DNA of 64,000 bases from Pandoraea horticolens (GTDB lineage Bacteria; Pseudomonadota; Gammaproteobacteria; Burkholderiales; Burkholderiaceae), in assembly GCF_902459555.1 (NCBI RefSeq), contig NZ_CABPSM010000013.1, positions 62,001-126,000 of the forward strand, given 5' to 3'. Position 1 is the stretch's first letter. Each line of letters begins with the position of its first letter. Shown here in pieces: positions 26,009 through 33,563 of this stretch. The notes beneath the pieces are model-generated. The model did no database searches, had not been told where the DNA came from, and was given only the letters and a program-made list of their open reading frames with translations. The translations under genes and the position numbers were made by a program.

Positions 26009-26595
26009 GACACGCTCACATTGCCGTTGATAAAAGTCTGGCAAGCCATCCGATACCCGTTCTGAATATCTTCGGAACTCAGGTGACGCCGCTCCTTTTG
26101 CTTAACCTCGTCGGTATGTTCGCGGCCGGCTTCCACCCTGCAACGGCAGGTGCCGCACAGTCCGCCGCCGCATTTGAACGGAATGCCCCCTTTTTCACGC
26201 AAGGAAACGCGCAGCAAATTGCTGTTCGGCTGCGCCTCGACCGTCTTGCCGCCGTTGTTCAGAAATGTAATCCGGACCATTGCCGCAACCGGTGGCTCAG
26301 TATTGCGGCGGCTAAGACGTGCCTGTGCGTGTTCGTGCCCGACCAACGCCTCCAGAGACGCAACTGCCTCGGACACACTCTCGAACTTCTCGTAGAACTT
26401 TGTCGGCACCAGATTCACGCCTTGCGGCGCCACCTCTTCGACGATCCGCACCCTTGCCTGAGCGTCCAGCTTCGCAACGACAAATGCAGCGACATGGCGC
26501 GTGCCGTAGTAATAGTCGTGAGTTTCTACGGGGGTTATGCCCGGGGTCGGCTCGCTGCGATACTCGCCCGGCCGGCTCGTAAGTACGATGTACAT
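26002..26595 (-). CDS. Two-part protein: unfamiliar N-terminal domain fused to a [2Fe-2S] ferredoxin
   Basis: A 197-residue protein. Residues about 105-197 are a plant-type ferredoxin with ligands Cys142, Cys147, Cys150 and Cys185 (C-x4-C-x2-C-x34-C; motif KCGGGLCGTCRC). Residues 1-95 (MYIVLTSRPGEYRSEPTPG..., THDYYYGTRHVAAFVVAKLD..., VPTKFYEKFESVSEAVASLEAL) form a compact separate domain that I do not recognise. A good ribosome-binding site AAGGAAAGG precedes the ATG, so the fusion is genuine and not a missed start. It is in an operon with a second ferredoxin and the alpha/beta hydrolase. The N-terminal part may dock an oxygenase partner, which is speculation. Confidence 0.82.
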   Translation of the reverse strand: MYIVLTSRPGEYRSEPTPGITPVETHDYYYGTRHVAAFVVAKLDAQARVRIVEEVAPQGVNLVPTKFYEKFESVSEAVASLEALVGHEHAQARLSRRNTEPPVAAMVRITFLNNGGKTVEAQPNSNLLRVSLREKGGIPFKCGGGLCGTCRCRVEAGREHTDEVKQKERRHLSSEDIQNGYRMACQTFINGNVSVSW

Positions 26596-26635
26596 GCCCT
26601 TTCCTTATTACGGGTGGCCTGACTTCCGGTGCCGC

Positions 26636-26947
26636 TCAACGCGCCGCCGGCAGATCGTCCCCCTGCTCCAGTTCAATGTCGTGTTCGATCCACAACTGGC
26701 AGACCAGCCGATAACCCGCGTCAAGCCGGTCACCCAGTTGTTTCTTCTCCTTCCAGTTGGGGGCCGGCAGATGTTCCTGCCCCGCCAGCACCCGGCATGC
26801 ACAATGCGCGCATTTGCCCATGCCGCACTCATAGCGCAAATGCGGGAACGGGAACTGCTTGATGCCCGCGCGAACCACCAGATTGGTGCTGGCCTTCACT
26901 TCTTCCCGGTACGTCTGCCCGCTCCTGCGAAATACGACGACTGGCAT
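26636..26947 (-). CDS. [2Fe-2S] plant-type ferredoxin
   Basis: A 103-residue ferredoxin with ligands Cys41, Cys46, Cys49 and Cys83 (ECGMGKCAHCAC ... YRLVCQ). It is an electron carrier, presumably between the reductase at 28201-29232 and an oxygenase. The start has AGGAGG four bases upstream. It is the first gene of the leftward unit ferredoxin, fused ferredoxin, hydrolase. An operator-like palindrome lies 72-86 bases upstream at 27019-27033, opposite the site serving the divergent ornithine-cyclodeaminase-like gene. Confidence 0.9.
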   Translation of the reverse strand: MPVVVFRRSGQTYREEVKASTNLVVRAGIKQFPFPHLRYECGMGKCAHCACRVLAGQEHLPAPNWKEKKQLGDRLDAGYRLVCQLWIEHDIELEQGDDLPAAR

Positions 26948-27018
26948 GCTCCCTCCTGTTACCTGAAACGCCCTAGCCTCAAGGCAGCGAGGCTTTTGGC
27001 GAAAGTGTATCGCATTTG

Positions 27019-27033
27019 TGGATACTGTATACC
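27019..27033. promoter_or_regulatory. GntR regulon operator, site 2 (ferredoxin operon)
   Basis: TGGATACTGTATACC matches TGTATACTGTATACA at 13 of 15 positions. It is 72 bases upstream of the ferredoxin start and on the left side of the divergent control region. Confidence 0.7.
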
Positions 27034-27131
27034 AAAATTAATTCGACGCGCGCCTCTCTGTGTGAAATTCCCCTATTCACGGGTTTTTCCGAATGCCGGG
27101 TGTCAGGAGAATTCGAGAGAATTTGAATTTA

Positions 27132-27146
27132 TGTATACTGTATTCA
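27132..27146. promoter_or_regulatory. GntR regulon operator, site 3 (OCD-family gene)
   Basis: TGTATACTGTATTCA matches the consensus at 14 of 15 positions. It ends 36 bases before the ATG at 27183. With site 2 it brackets a divergent promoter region. Confidence 0.75.
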
Positions 27147-27182
27147 AAATTGCACTTCATCCAATCCACCGGACCTCACGTC

Positions 27183-28112
27183 ATGATCCATCTCACCGAT
27201 TCACAGATTGACGAACTCATCGGCTTCAAGCAGGCCATTCCCGCACTGGAGAGTGCCTTTTGCGAACTGGCCCGCGGCACTGCCGCCGTACAGCGTCGGA
27301 TACGTACCGAGGCCGGGGGGACCAAGCTCAGCACGCTCGGCGCGGTGCTGAGCGGCGCCGACGTGGCCGGCGCAAAAATCTACACCACGATCCGCGGTCA
27401 ATTCAATTTCGTCATCGTGCTGTTCCGCGCGTCCGATGGTCAGTGTCTGGCCACGCTGGATGCGAATGCGATCACGCGCTTGCGAACAGCGGCCACGACC
27501 CTGCTCGCCGTGCGATCACTCGCCCGAAACGGTGCGCGAACGGCAACGATCTTCGGCACCGGTGTGCAAGGCAGCGCCCATGCGCACGCATTGGCCCAAT
27601 TCACAGACATCAGGACGCTTCGCATCGTGGGCATCGAAGGGGATGCAGCGCTCGCCGGCAGCCTCAACGAGGCTTATGGCGAGCGTGGCTTGACCGCGCA
27701 TGCCGTCGAGGCCACTCAGGCGATCGTGGGTGCCGACGTGATCGTCACGGCAACCCGCTCGACAACCCCGCTCTTCGACGGCCGGGCCTTGACGCCGGGC
27801 ACACTCGTCGCGGCCATAGGGTCGAGCCTGCCGCACTCACGAGAGACCGACGATGCCACGCTTGAGCGCGCCAGTCGCATTGTGGTCGAGCTGCGCGATC
27901 AGGCGCGTGAGGAGGCGGGCGATCTGGTGCTGGCGTCGCCGGGCCTCGTGAATTGGGGCAGCCTCGACGAACTGGGGGATGTCCTCGAAGGCAAAGCGCC
28001 GGGTCGCCAGCGCGACGACGAGATCATTGTCTATAAGGCAGTCGGATTCGGCTTGCAGGATGTGGCGCTCGCAGCACTGGCGTACAAGACGTTCATGGAC
28101 CGCGGAATCTGA
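27183..28112 (+). CDS. Ornithine cyclodeaminase/mu-crystallin-family NAD(P)-dependent enzyme
   Basis: A 309-residue member of the OCD/mu-crystallin family, which includes ornithine cyclodeaminase, alanine dehydrogenase and cyclic-imine (ketimine) reductases. The Rossmann motif is IFGTGVQGSAHAHAL (about 123-137). Substrate residues Lys65 (GAKIYT) and Arg101 (TRLRTAA) are kept. The position of the cyclodeaminase catalytic Asp, in the segment usually read as GSD-P-x-K-x-E, is here AIGSSLPHSRETDD with Ser. A true cyclodeaminase is therefore less likely than an imine or keto-acid reductase. The start at 27183 excludes an upstream stretch that would run through the operator. It diverges from the ferredoxin operon. 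Confidence 0.87.
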   Translation: MIHLTDSQIDELIGFKQAIPALESAFCELARGTAAVQRRIRTEAGGTKLSTLGAVLSGADVAGAKIYTTIRGQFNFVIVLFRASDGQCLATLDANAITRLRTAATTLLAVRSLARNGARTATIFGTGVQGSAHAHALAQFTDIRTLRIVGIEGDAALAGSLNEAYGERGLTAHAVEATQAIVGADVIVTATRSTTPLFDGRALTPGTLVAAIGSSLPHSRETDDATLERASRIVVELRDQAREEAGDLVLASPGLVNWGSLDELGDVLEGKAPGRQRDDEIIVYKAVGFGLQDVALAALAYKTFMDRGI

Positions 28113-28148
28113 CTTCGCCGGCGTGTCCGATCAATCAGATTGAGAAGA

Positions 28149-28169
28149 GGGCCAGGCATCGCCTGCCCC
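28149..28169. terminator. Hairpin between convergent genes
   Basis: A stem of GGG-C-CAGGC against GCCTG-C-CCC with an ATC loop and one mismatch lies between the convergent ends of the OCD-family gene and the reductase gene. There is no clear U-tract on either strand, so terminator activity is a guess from position. Confidence 0.4.
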
Positions 28170-28200
28170 TTGGCGTCTGTCTTCCCCTGCCCTTACCCGT

Positions 28201-29232
28201 TCAGGCGGCGGCTTCCACCGTTGACGAATGCCCGAACGTGAAGCTGTCGATATACAGATAGCGCACGCTGGCGCCATTGGCGACAAAAGCGCGGCTGGCA
28301 TCGGCGATCATGACCGGCGACCCGCACAGGTAAAGCGCGTGCTCCGACAGATCAGGATGGTCCGCCAGCACAGCATCCTGCACGTATCCACGGGCTCCGA
28401 GCCACGCGGCGTCTGGCCGCGAGAGTACGGGCACGTAGCGGAAATCCTCGTACTGCGCCGCAAGTCGGGTCAATTCATCATGCAGATAGAGCGCGTGCTG
28501 CGTGCGGCCGCCCCAATACAAATCGATTGGCGGTGTATCGCCACTGGCGAGCATCTCGGCGAGCATACTGCGCAGCGGTGCGATCCCCGTGCCTGTCGCA
28601 ACCATCACGATTGGCCGGTAGTCGTCCGCGTGATAGCCGAACCCGCCCAGCGGGGCTTCCACGTCGAGCATGTCGCCAACGCGCAGCGCACTCAGGCGCG
28701 TCTGCGTAAAGTAGCCCCCGTCGATCCGGCGAATATGAAGTTCAAACCGGGAAGGCGCATCCAAAGCCTCGCGCATCGACGCAATCGAGAAACTACGCGG
28801 ACCGGCATTGCCCGGAAGAATGTTGACGTACTGTCCCGGACGGAACGCCCACGGCTCATCGTCGGCGAAAGCGAGCACAAGGCGGGTGACGTCGGAACTC
28901 AGCGGCGCTGTGCTCATGACCTTGGCCTTGCGACGCCGCGACGGTGCTGGCGCGGCGAGCGTGCGCTCGGTGCTGACGGCGAGATCCGAGGCCGGGTACG
29001 CCTGACATAACAGGGCGTAGCCGGCGTCCACCTCCTCCTGCGATAGCGCGGATGGCAGTTCCTCGTACTGCACGCGGCCCTGCTGCACCTTCACCCGACA
29101 GGTTCCGCAACCGCCGAATTCGCACTCCGATGGCAGTACCACGCCCACCCGCCGAGCGGCTTCGAGCACCGTTTCGTCAGAAGCGGCCTCGAAGCTGCGC
29201 TGGGCTTCGATCCATGTGATCCGATAGTTCAC
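28201..29232 (-). CDS. [2Fe-2S] ferredoxin-NAD(P)H oxidoreductase (oxygenase reductase)
   Basis: A 343-residue three-domain reductase: N-terminal ferredoxin with Cys37, Cys42, Cys45 and Cys76 (ECEFGGCGTCRVKV ... LLCQA); FAD domain with RSFSIAS; and NAD(P) domain with ATGTGIAPLRSM and the C-terminal LYLCGSP. This is the architecture of class IB oxygenase reductases (benzoate, phenol or xylene monooxygenase type) and of the CDP-6-deoxyglucoseen reductase. The GTG at 29232 has GAGAGG five bases upstream and is preferred to the GTG at 29238. It starts 18 bases after the GlcG-like gene in an operon headed by the diiron oxidase, which points to electron supply for that enzyme. Confidence 0.9.
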   Translation of the reverse strand: MNYRITWIEAQRSFEAASDETVLEAARRVGVVLPSECEFGGCGTCRVKVQQGRVQYEELPSALSQEEVDAGYALLCQAYPASDLAVSTERTLAAPAPSRRRKAKVMSTAPLSSDVTRLVLAFADDEPWAFRPGQYVNILPGNAGPRSFSIASMREALDAPSRFELHIRRIDGGYFTQTRLSALRVGDMLDVEAPLGGFGYHADDYRPIVMVATGTGIAPLRSMLAEMLASGDTPPIDLYWGGRTQHALYLHDELTRLAAQYEDFRYVPVLSRPDAAWLGARGYVQDAVLADHPDLSEHALYLCGSPVMIADASRAFVANGASVRYLYIDSFTFGHSSTVEAAA

Positions 29233-29250
29233 GAGCACCTCTCGTCGGAT

Positions 29251-29730
29251 TCAGAGCTTGATGTCGGCCTGGACCAACACTTCGCGTCCGCTCTGGCTCA
29301 GCAGGTTTTGCAACGCGGCAAGACCTGCGAGCCCGGCCTGCGTGTCCTGCTCGCCGTTGCCGCCCGACAGGCCGATACCGCCGACCACCTGATTGTCGAC
29401 CACGATGGGGAACCCCCCGACGAAAGCGGCAAAGCGCCCTTCGAAGCTCCACTGAATGCCGAATGCCTCGTTGCCCGGCAATGCGGGACCGTTGGGCGGC
29501 GTGGTGAACAAATGCGTCGAGCGCTTGTGACCTGCGGCCGTGAAGGCCTTGTTCCAGGCGATCTGCGGCCCGGTGACGCGGCCGCCGTCCATACGCTCCA
29601 GCGCGAGCGGGAAGCCGCCTTCGTCGACCACACAGATCGATTCGAGGACGCCGATCTCCTGCGAGCGGGCAACGGCTGCCGCAATCATGTGCCGGGCTTC
29701 GGCAAGTTCGAGTTTGAGAAATGGCTTCAT
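29251..29730 (-). CDS. GlcG/HbpS-family (DUF336) protein
   Basis: A 159-residue protein: LELAEARHMIAAAVARSQEIGVLESICVVDEGGFPLALERMDGGRVTGPQIAWNKAFTAAGHKRSTH. The MDGxxxxxxxIAxxKAxTAA pattern is diagnostic of the GlcG/HbpS fold. Members bind haem or cobalamin, or act as unexplained accessory subunits in glycolate, propanediol and aromatic degradation clusters. It lacks a signal peptide, so it is cytosolic. It lies between the aldehyde dehydrogenase and reductase genes with gaps of 32 and 18 bases. The role in this cluster is unknown. Confidence 0.85.
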   Translation of the reverse strand: MKPFLKLELAEARHMIAAAVARSQEIGVLESICVVDEGGFPLALERMDGGRVTGPQIAWNKAFTAAGHKRSTHLFTTPPNGPALPGNEAFGIQWSFEGRFAAFVGGFPIVVDNQVVGGIGLSGGNGEQDTQAGLAGLAALQNLLSQSGREVLVQADIKL

Positions 29731-29762
29731 GGCTAATATGAGATATCGTGGAAAAGCGCTCG

Positions 29763-31217
29763 TCAGACGCCGCGATAGACGGTCTTGATTTGCAGATAGA
29801 ACTCGAGCCCGTCGCGTCCAGACTCGCGGAACGTGGCCGTGCTCGATTGCTTGATGCCGCCAAACGGTGCATTGACCAGATTGCCGGTGGTCGTGCGATT
29901 GATCTTGACCGTACCCGCTTCGATGTCATTCGCGAAGCGGTGCATCAGGCCGGCGTCCTGCGTGACAAGCGAGGCCGCGAGACCGTAATCGCTGTCGTTC
30001 GCGACGGCGATGGCGTCGTCGTAGCCGTCGACATCGATCACGGCAATCACCGGGCCGAAAATTTCCTCCCGCGCGATACGGGCATCGCGCGGCACGTCGG
30101 CGAAGATGGCCGGCGTGACGAAATAGCCATGCGCGTACCCGTCGTGGGTGAGTTGCTGACCGCCGCAGACTAAGGTGGCTTCACGCTTGCCGATCTCGAT
30201 GTAATCGAGCACGGTGCGCAGTTGTCCCGCCGTCGCGAGCGGGCCGAGATCCATGCCGGACACCAGACCGTTGCCAACCTTGAGTGTTTGCGCCTTGGCC
30301 GCGAGGCGCTCGACGAAGGCCGCGCGAATCTCGCGAGCGACCAGCACGCGGCTTGTGCCGGTGCACGCCTGCCCGGTCAGCGAAAAGCCCCCCTTGATCG
30401 TGAGGTCGACGGCGCGATCGATATCCTTTTCGTCGAGCACGATCAACGGGTTCTTACCCCCGAGTTCCATTTGCGTACGTGTGGAAAGCGAGGCTGCCCG
30501 ATGGATCTGCTCGCCGGCGGCCGTCGATCCGGTGAACGAGATCGCCTTCACTTCGCGTGCGCCAGTCAATACCGGGCCAACCGCAGAAGCGCTTCCGGTG
30601 ACAAAGTTCAACACGCCTCTGGGAATCCCGGCTTGCACAAACGCTTCGGTCAGACGCAGTCCGCTCAGAGGCGCATCCGATGCGGGCTTGAACACCACCG
30701 TGTTCCCGCAGATGAGCGCGGGCGCGATCTTGCGGGCGGGAATCGAAACGGGGAAGTTCCACGGCGAAATAACCGTCACGACACCCAGCGGTTCGCGCAC
30801 GGTATATACCGTCATGCCGGCGTCGTCGTTCGGGAAGGTTTCTCCGCCATACGATTGGGCTTCAATCGCGTAATAACGAAGCGTCTGCGCGGCGCGCATG
30901 AACTCGTCGGTCGCGAGGCCCACTTGTTTGCCTTCCTCGCGCGTGAGTTCTTCACCGAAACGCTTGGCATGACTTTCCAGATAGGCGGCGGCGCCCAGCA
31001 GGATCTTTGCACGAGCGCTCGTCGAGAGGCGTCTCCAGCTGGCGAACGCCGATGCGGCCGCGCGCACAGCGGCTTGTGCGTCAGCCTCGCCCGATGCCTG
31101 GAAATGGCCAACCACGTCGCGGGTATCGGCTGGATTGACGTTTTCAAAGGTGGCGCCCGATCGGCTCGGGCACCACTCGCCGTCGATGTAATTCAAGAAC
31201 GTTGGAACGGTTGTCAT
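29763..31217 (-). CDS. Aldehyde dehydrogenase (NAD(P)+-dependent)
   Basis: A 484-residue ALDH oxidising an aldehyde to a carboxylate. Key residues are in place: Asn154 (SPWNFP), Lys177 (VVFKPAS), Glu251 (MELGGKNP) and nucleophile Cys285 (TGQACTGTSR). The sequence is close to the alpha-ketoglutaric-semialdehyde/succinic-semialdehyde dehydrogenase group, but the substrate cannot be fixed. The start at 31217 (MTTVPTFLNYIDGEW) gives the usual family length; the longer open frame to 31430 runs into the end of the upstream oxidase gene. It is second in the operon after the diiron oxidase and may remove an aldehyde released by it. Confidence 0.92.
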   Translation of the reverse strand: MTTVPTFLNYIDGEWCPSRSGATFENVNPADTRDVVGHFQASGEADAQAAVRAAASAFASWRRLSTSARAKILLGAAAYLESHAKRFGEELTREEGKQVGLATDEFMRAAQTLRYYAIEAQSYGGETFPNDDAGMTVYTVREPLGVVTVISPWNFPVSIPARKIAPALICGNTVVFKPASDAPLSGLRLTEAFVQAGIPRGVLNFVTGSASAVGPVLTGAREVKAISFTGSTAAGEQIHRAASLSTRTQMELGGKNPLIVLDEKDIDRAVDLTIKGGFSLTGQACTGTSRVLVAREIRAAFVERLAAKAQTLKVGNGLVSGMDLGPLATAGQLRTVLDYIEIGKREATLVCGGQQLTHDGYAHGYFVTPAIFADVPRDARIAREEIFGPVIAVIDVDGYDDAIAVANDSDYGLAASLVTQDAGLMHRFANDIEAGTVKINRTTTGNLVNAPFGGIKQSSTATFRESGRDGLEFYLQIKTVYRGV

Positions 31218-31315
31218 GAGTGCAGCAGTCCTGCAAAGAGGCTTGAAGACCCGTGCCCCTCGTTCGCCCTCCTCCCGGAGGGGCCGCGTGGGGGCACGGG
31301 GCTGCCGGATGTCGC

Positions 31316-32047
31316 TCAGGCCGCGAGACCCAGCTCGGGCAGCGGGACTTCCTTCTCGACATAGTCGTAGTAGAGCGCCGTCGTATAGAGCAGACGCATT
31401 TGTGCGCCAATCTCGCAAATCTTCAGGCAACGCTGCTGCAATTCCGGCGTATTCGCGTTCTCCAGCACGATCTGGTAGCCGCGTTCGCCGTGGATCTCAT
31501 CCGACACGATATGCAGATCGAAGAACTCGACCTCTTCGTCGGTGAACTTGTACGTATCGCGCAGCGTGGGCGTCTGTTTGCGATAGATCGACGGCACCTG
31601 CGACTCAAGGCCGACGACAAGGCCTGCAACGGCAACCACCGGGTCTTCGCGCATCGCCACCGCATAGCACCAGCTTTGCAGGCCGCGCGTGGTCGGCGAC
31701 ATGTTGTCAGGGTCGACCACACGCTCACGTGTCGTGCCGCACGCTTCGGCGAAGCGAATCAGCAGATCGGTGTGGCGATCTCCCCCGATTTCCTCCTCGT
31801 ACATGTTCGCGAGCAGAAAATCCTTCGCTTCGGTCATGTGGTCCGGTGTACGGGCGTACAGATAGCCGAGGTAATCCGCGAACGGGCCCACGTAGTGATA
31901 GTGATTCTCTGCCCAACGAGCCAGGTGTGCGCGCGACAGCTTGCCGCTTGCCCACGCAATGCTGAACGGCGCCTTGTTCGCGCTCTTGCCCTTGATTGCC
32001 TCTTCGAGTGCTGCGCGGAAGGTCTCGCGATCCATCAGTTCTGCCAT
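31316..32047 (-). CDS. Haem-oxygenase-like diiron oxidase (HDO; TenA/PqqC/CADD-like)
   Basis: A 243-residue all-helical protein of the TenA/PqqC structural group. A full set of diiron ligands is visible: Glu85 and His92 (YEEEIGGDRH), Glu148 (GLESQ), and His179, Asp183 and His186 (DLHIVSDEIH). The spacing E-x6-H, then E, then H-x3-D-x2-H is that of CADD and of N-oxygenases such as SznF. TenA thiaminases and PqqC lack this set, so this is an O2-activating oxidase/oxygenase rather than a thiaminase. HDO enzymes perform N-oxygenation, C-C cleavage, decarboxylation or desaturation of amine and amino-acid substrates. A strong ribosome-binding site AAGGAG precedes the ATG, and an operator palindrome lies 69 bases upstream. 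It is first in the operon oxidase, ALDH, GlcG-like, reductase. Confidence 0.88.
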   Translation of the reverse strand: MAELMDRETFRAALEEAIKGKSANKAPFSIAWASGKLSRAHLARWAENHYHYVGPFADYLGYLYARTPDHMTEAKDFLLANMYEEEIGGDRHTDLLIRFAEACGTTRERVVDPDNMSPTTRGLQSWCYAVAMREDPVVAVAGLVVGLESQVPSIYRKQTPTLRDTYKFTDEEVEFFDLHIVSDEIHGERGYQIVLENANTPELQQRCLKICEIGAQMRLLYTTALYYDYVEKEVPLPELGLAA

Positions 32048-32115
32048 GTCTTACTCCTTGATTTCAGGTGGATAACCCGCTGCGTTCATGAATGCCGGGT
32101 CTCGATCTGCATTTT

Positions 32116-32130
32116 TGTACACTGTATACA
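32116..32130. promoter_or_regulatory. GntR regulon operator, site 4 (HDO operon)
   Basis: TGTACACTGTATACA matches the consensus at 14 of 15 positions. It lies 69 bases upstream of the oxidase start, between that gene and the end of the MFS gene. Confidence 0.75.
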
Positions 32131-32194
32131 GTTTTAACGAAAATGCCAATACAACAAATTCTGTATGCGGTGCTCCGGTGAGGCGCGAGGAAAA

Positions 32195-33514
32195 TCAATC
32201 GGCCGCGTTGCGAACGGCGTGCGACATCGGGGGCTCGACTGCGGGTGCCGGGTTTGCGCTGGGTTTGACGGGGTCGATGGCGTCCAGCTCGATACCGTTC
32301 GTCTCGGGCAACATCAAGGCTGCGATGATGACAAAACCGTACCCGACGGCCGCAACGATGGGAATCGCGAGTGTGAGGGTCGTGTGACCGCTGGCCAGCC
32401 AGCCTGCCATGAACGGGAAGACGGAGCCGATGACGCGGCCTGCGTTATAGGCCACACCGTAGCCGGTCGCGCGAATCTCGTGCGGATAAGTCTCCGAGAT
32501 TGTCGCCGCCACGCCCGCGAAGGTGCCTTGCATCAGCACGCCCATGAGGAAACCCAGCACCATCATGACGGGCATGGGCGCGGGAATCAGCATGTACGCA
32601 ATGCTCATGACGAACGCCCCGAGTGCGAACAGGATGTACGTCGGACGACGCCCCAGCCGGTCGGTGCTCCACGCACCTACGGCGTAGCCGACAATCGATC
32701 CGCTGATCGTGATCGCCAGCCACAAGCCGGTGCCCGTGACAGAGAGCCCTCGCTCGGTCTTGAGCCAGGTAGGCATCCACGTCGCGATGGCATAGTAGGC
32801 GCCGAGCATGCCCCCCGAAAGCAGGCTGCACAGGAACGTGCGCGCCGCTAGACGCCCGCTGAATACGCTGCGGATCGTCGTGAGCGGGCTCGTCTTGCTT
32901 CGTTCGGCCAGCGTGCGCGTGAAAGCCTCCGGTTCTTCGAGATTGCGTCGCAGCCAGAACACCATCAGTGCAGGCGCCACACCGATGAACAGGCAAACCC
33001 GCCACGCCCAGTCAGGCGGCAACCAACTGAAGATCACACTATAGGCCAGTGCCGCCAGCGCCCAGCCGAACGAGTAGCTGCTGGCGGTGAAGCCCGAGAA
33101 CTTGCCGCGATGCGCGGGATTACGAATCGTCTCCATCACGAGCACCATGCACAGCGACGACTCTCCGCCGAAGCCCAGCCCCTGGATGATTCGCAGTACG
33201 GCCAGTTGCGTTGGCGAGTTGGCGAGACCGCAGGCGAAACACGCCAGCGCGAACAAGGCGATGGTCCAGCGAAGAATGCGCACGCGTCCGTAGCGGTCGG
33301 CCAGCAGGCCTGCCCCGATGGCGCCTACGAGCGACGCAATCAGTGTGTAGGTGACGATGCTGCCGGCAGTCGCCTTGCTCATGCTCCAGGTCGTCAACAG
33401 CACCGGGATGAGAAAGGAATAGATCATGAAGTCGTAGACGTCGACCGTATGGCCGATGAAGGTGCCGGCAAAGGCGCGCTTCTCGTTTTTCGACAGTGAG
33501 TTGAGCCAGGACAT
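32195..33514 (-). CDS. MFS transporter, AAHS/MHS-like metabolite importer
   Basis: A 439-residue protein with 12 predicted helices. The opening FAGTFIGHTVDVYDFMIYSFLIPVLL is typical of aromatic-acid or sugar-acid:H+ symporters. Motif A is AGLLADRYGRVRILR, and its second copy GAWSTDRLGRRPTYIL is at the start of the second half. TM4-5 contain RIIQGLGFGGESSLCMVLVMET. An AAGGAGG ribosome-binding site is present. It is cotranscribed with the amidase upstream (49 bases apart) and shares the GntR-type operator in front of that gene, so it probably imports the substrate of the cluster. Confidence 0.9.
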   Translation of the reverse strand: MSWLNSLSKNEKRAFAGTFIGHTVDVYDFMIYSFLIPVLLTTWSMSKATAGSIVTYTLIASLVGAIGAGLLADRYGRVRILRWTIALFALACFACGLANSPTQLAVLRIIQGLGFGGESSLCMVLVMETIRNPAHRGKFSGFTASSYSFGWALAALAYSVIFSWLPPDWAWRVCLFIGVAPALMVFWLRRNLEEPEAFTRTLAERSKTSPLTTIRSVFSGRLAARTFLCSLLSGGMLGAYYAIATWMPTWLKTERGLSVTGTGLWLAITISGSIVGYAVGAWSTDRLGRRPTYILFALGAFVMSIAYMLIPAPMPVMMVLGFLMGVLMQGTFAGVAATISETYPHEIRATGYGVAYNAGRVIGSVFPFMAGWLASGHTTLTLAIPIVAAVGYGFVIIAALMLPETNGIELDAIDPVKPSANPAPAVEPPMSHAVRNAAD

Positions 33515-33563
33515 GAAGGTGTCCTCCTTAGGTTGTCGTGGTGTTGTGGGGATTTCCGGGGTG

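Noticed and set aside
27183-28112. Naming this gene ornithine cyclodeaminase
   Set aside because: The catalytic Asp position holds Ser, and the context gives no link to ornithine.
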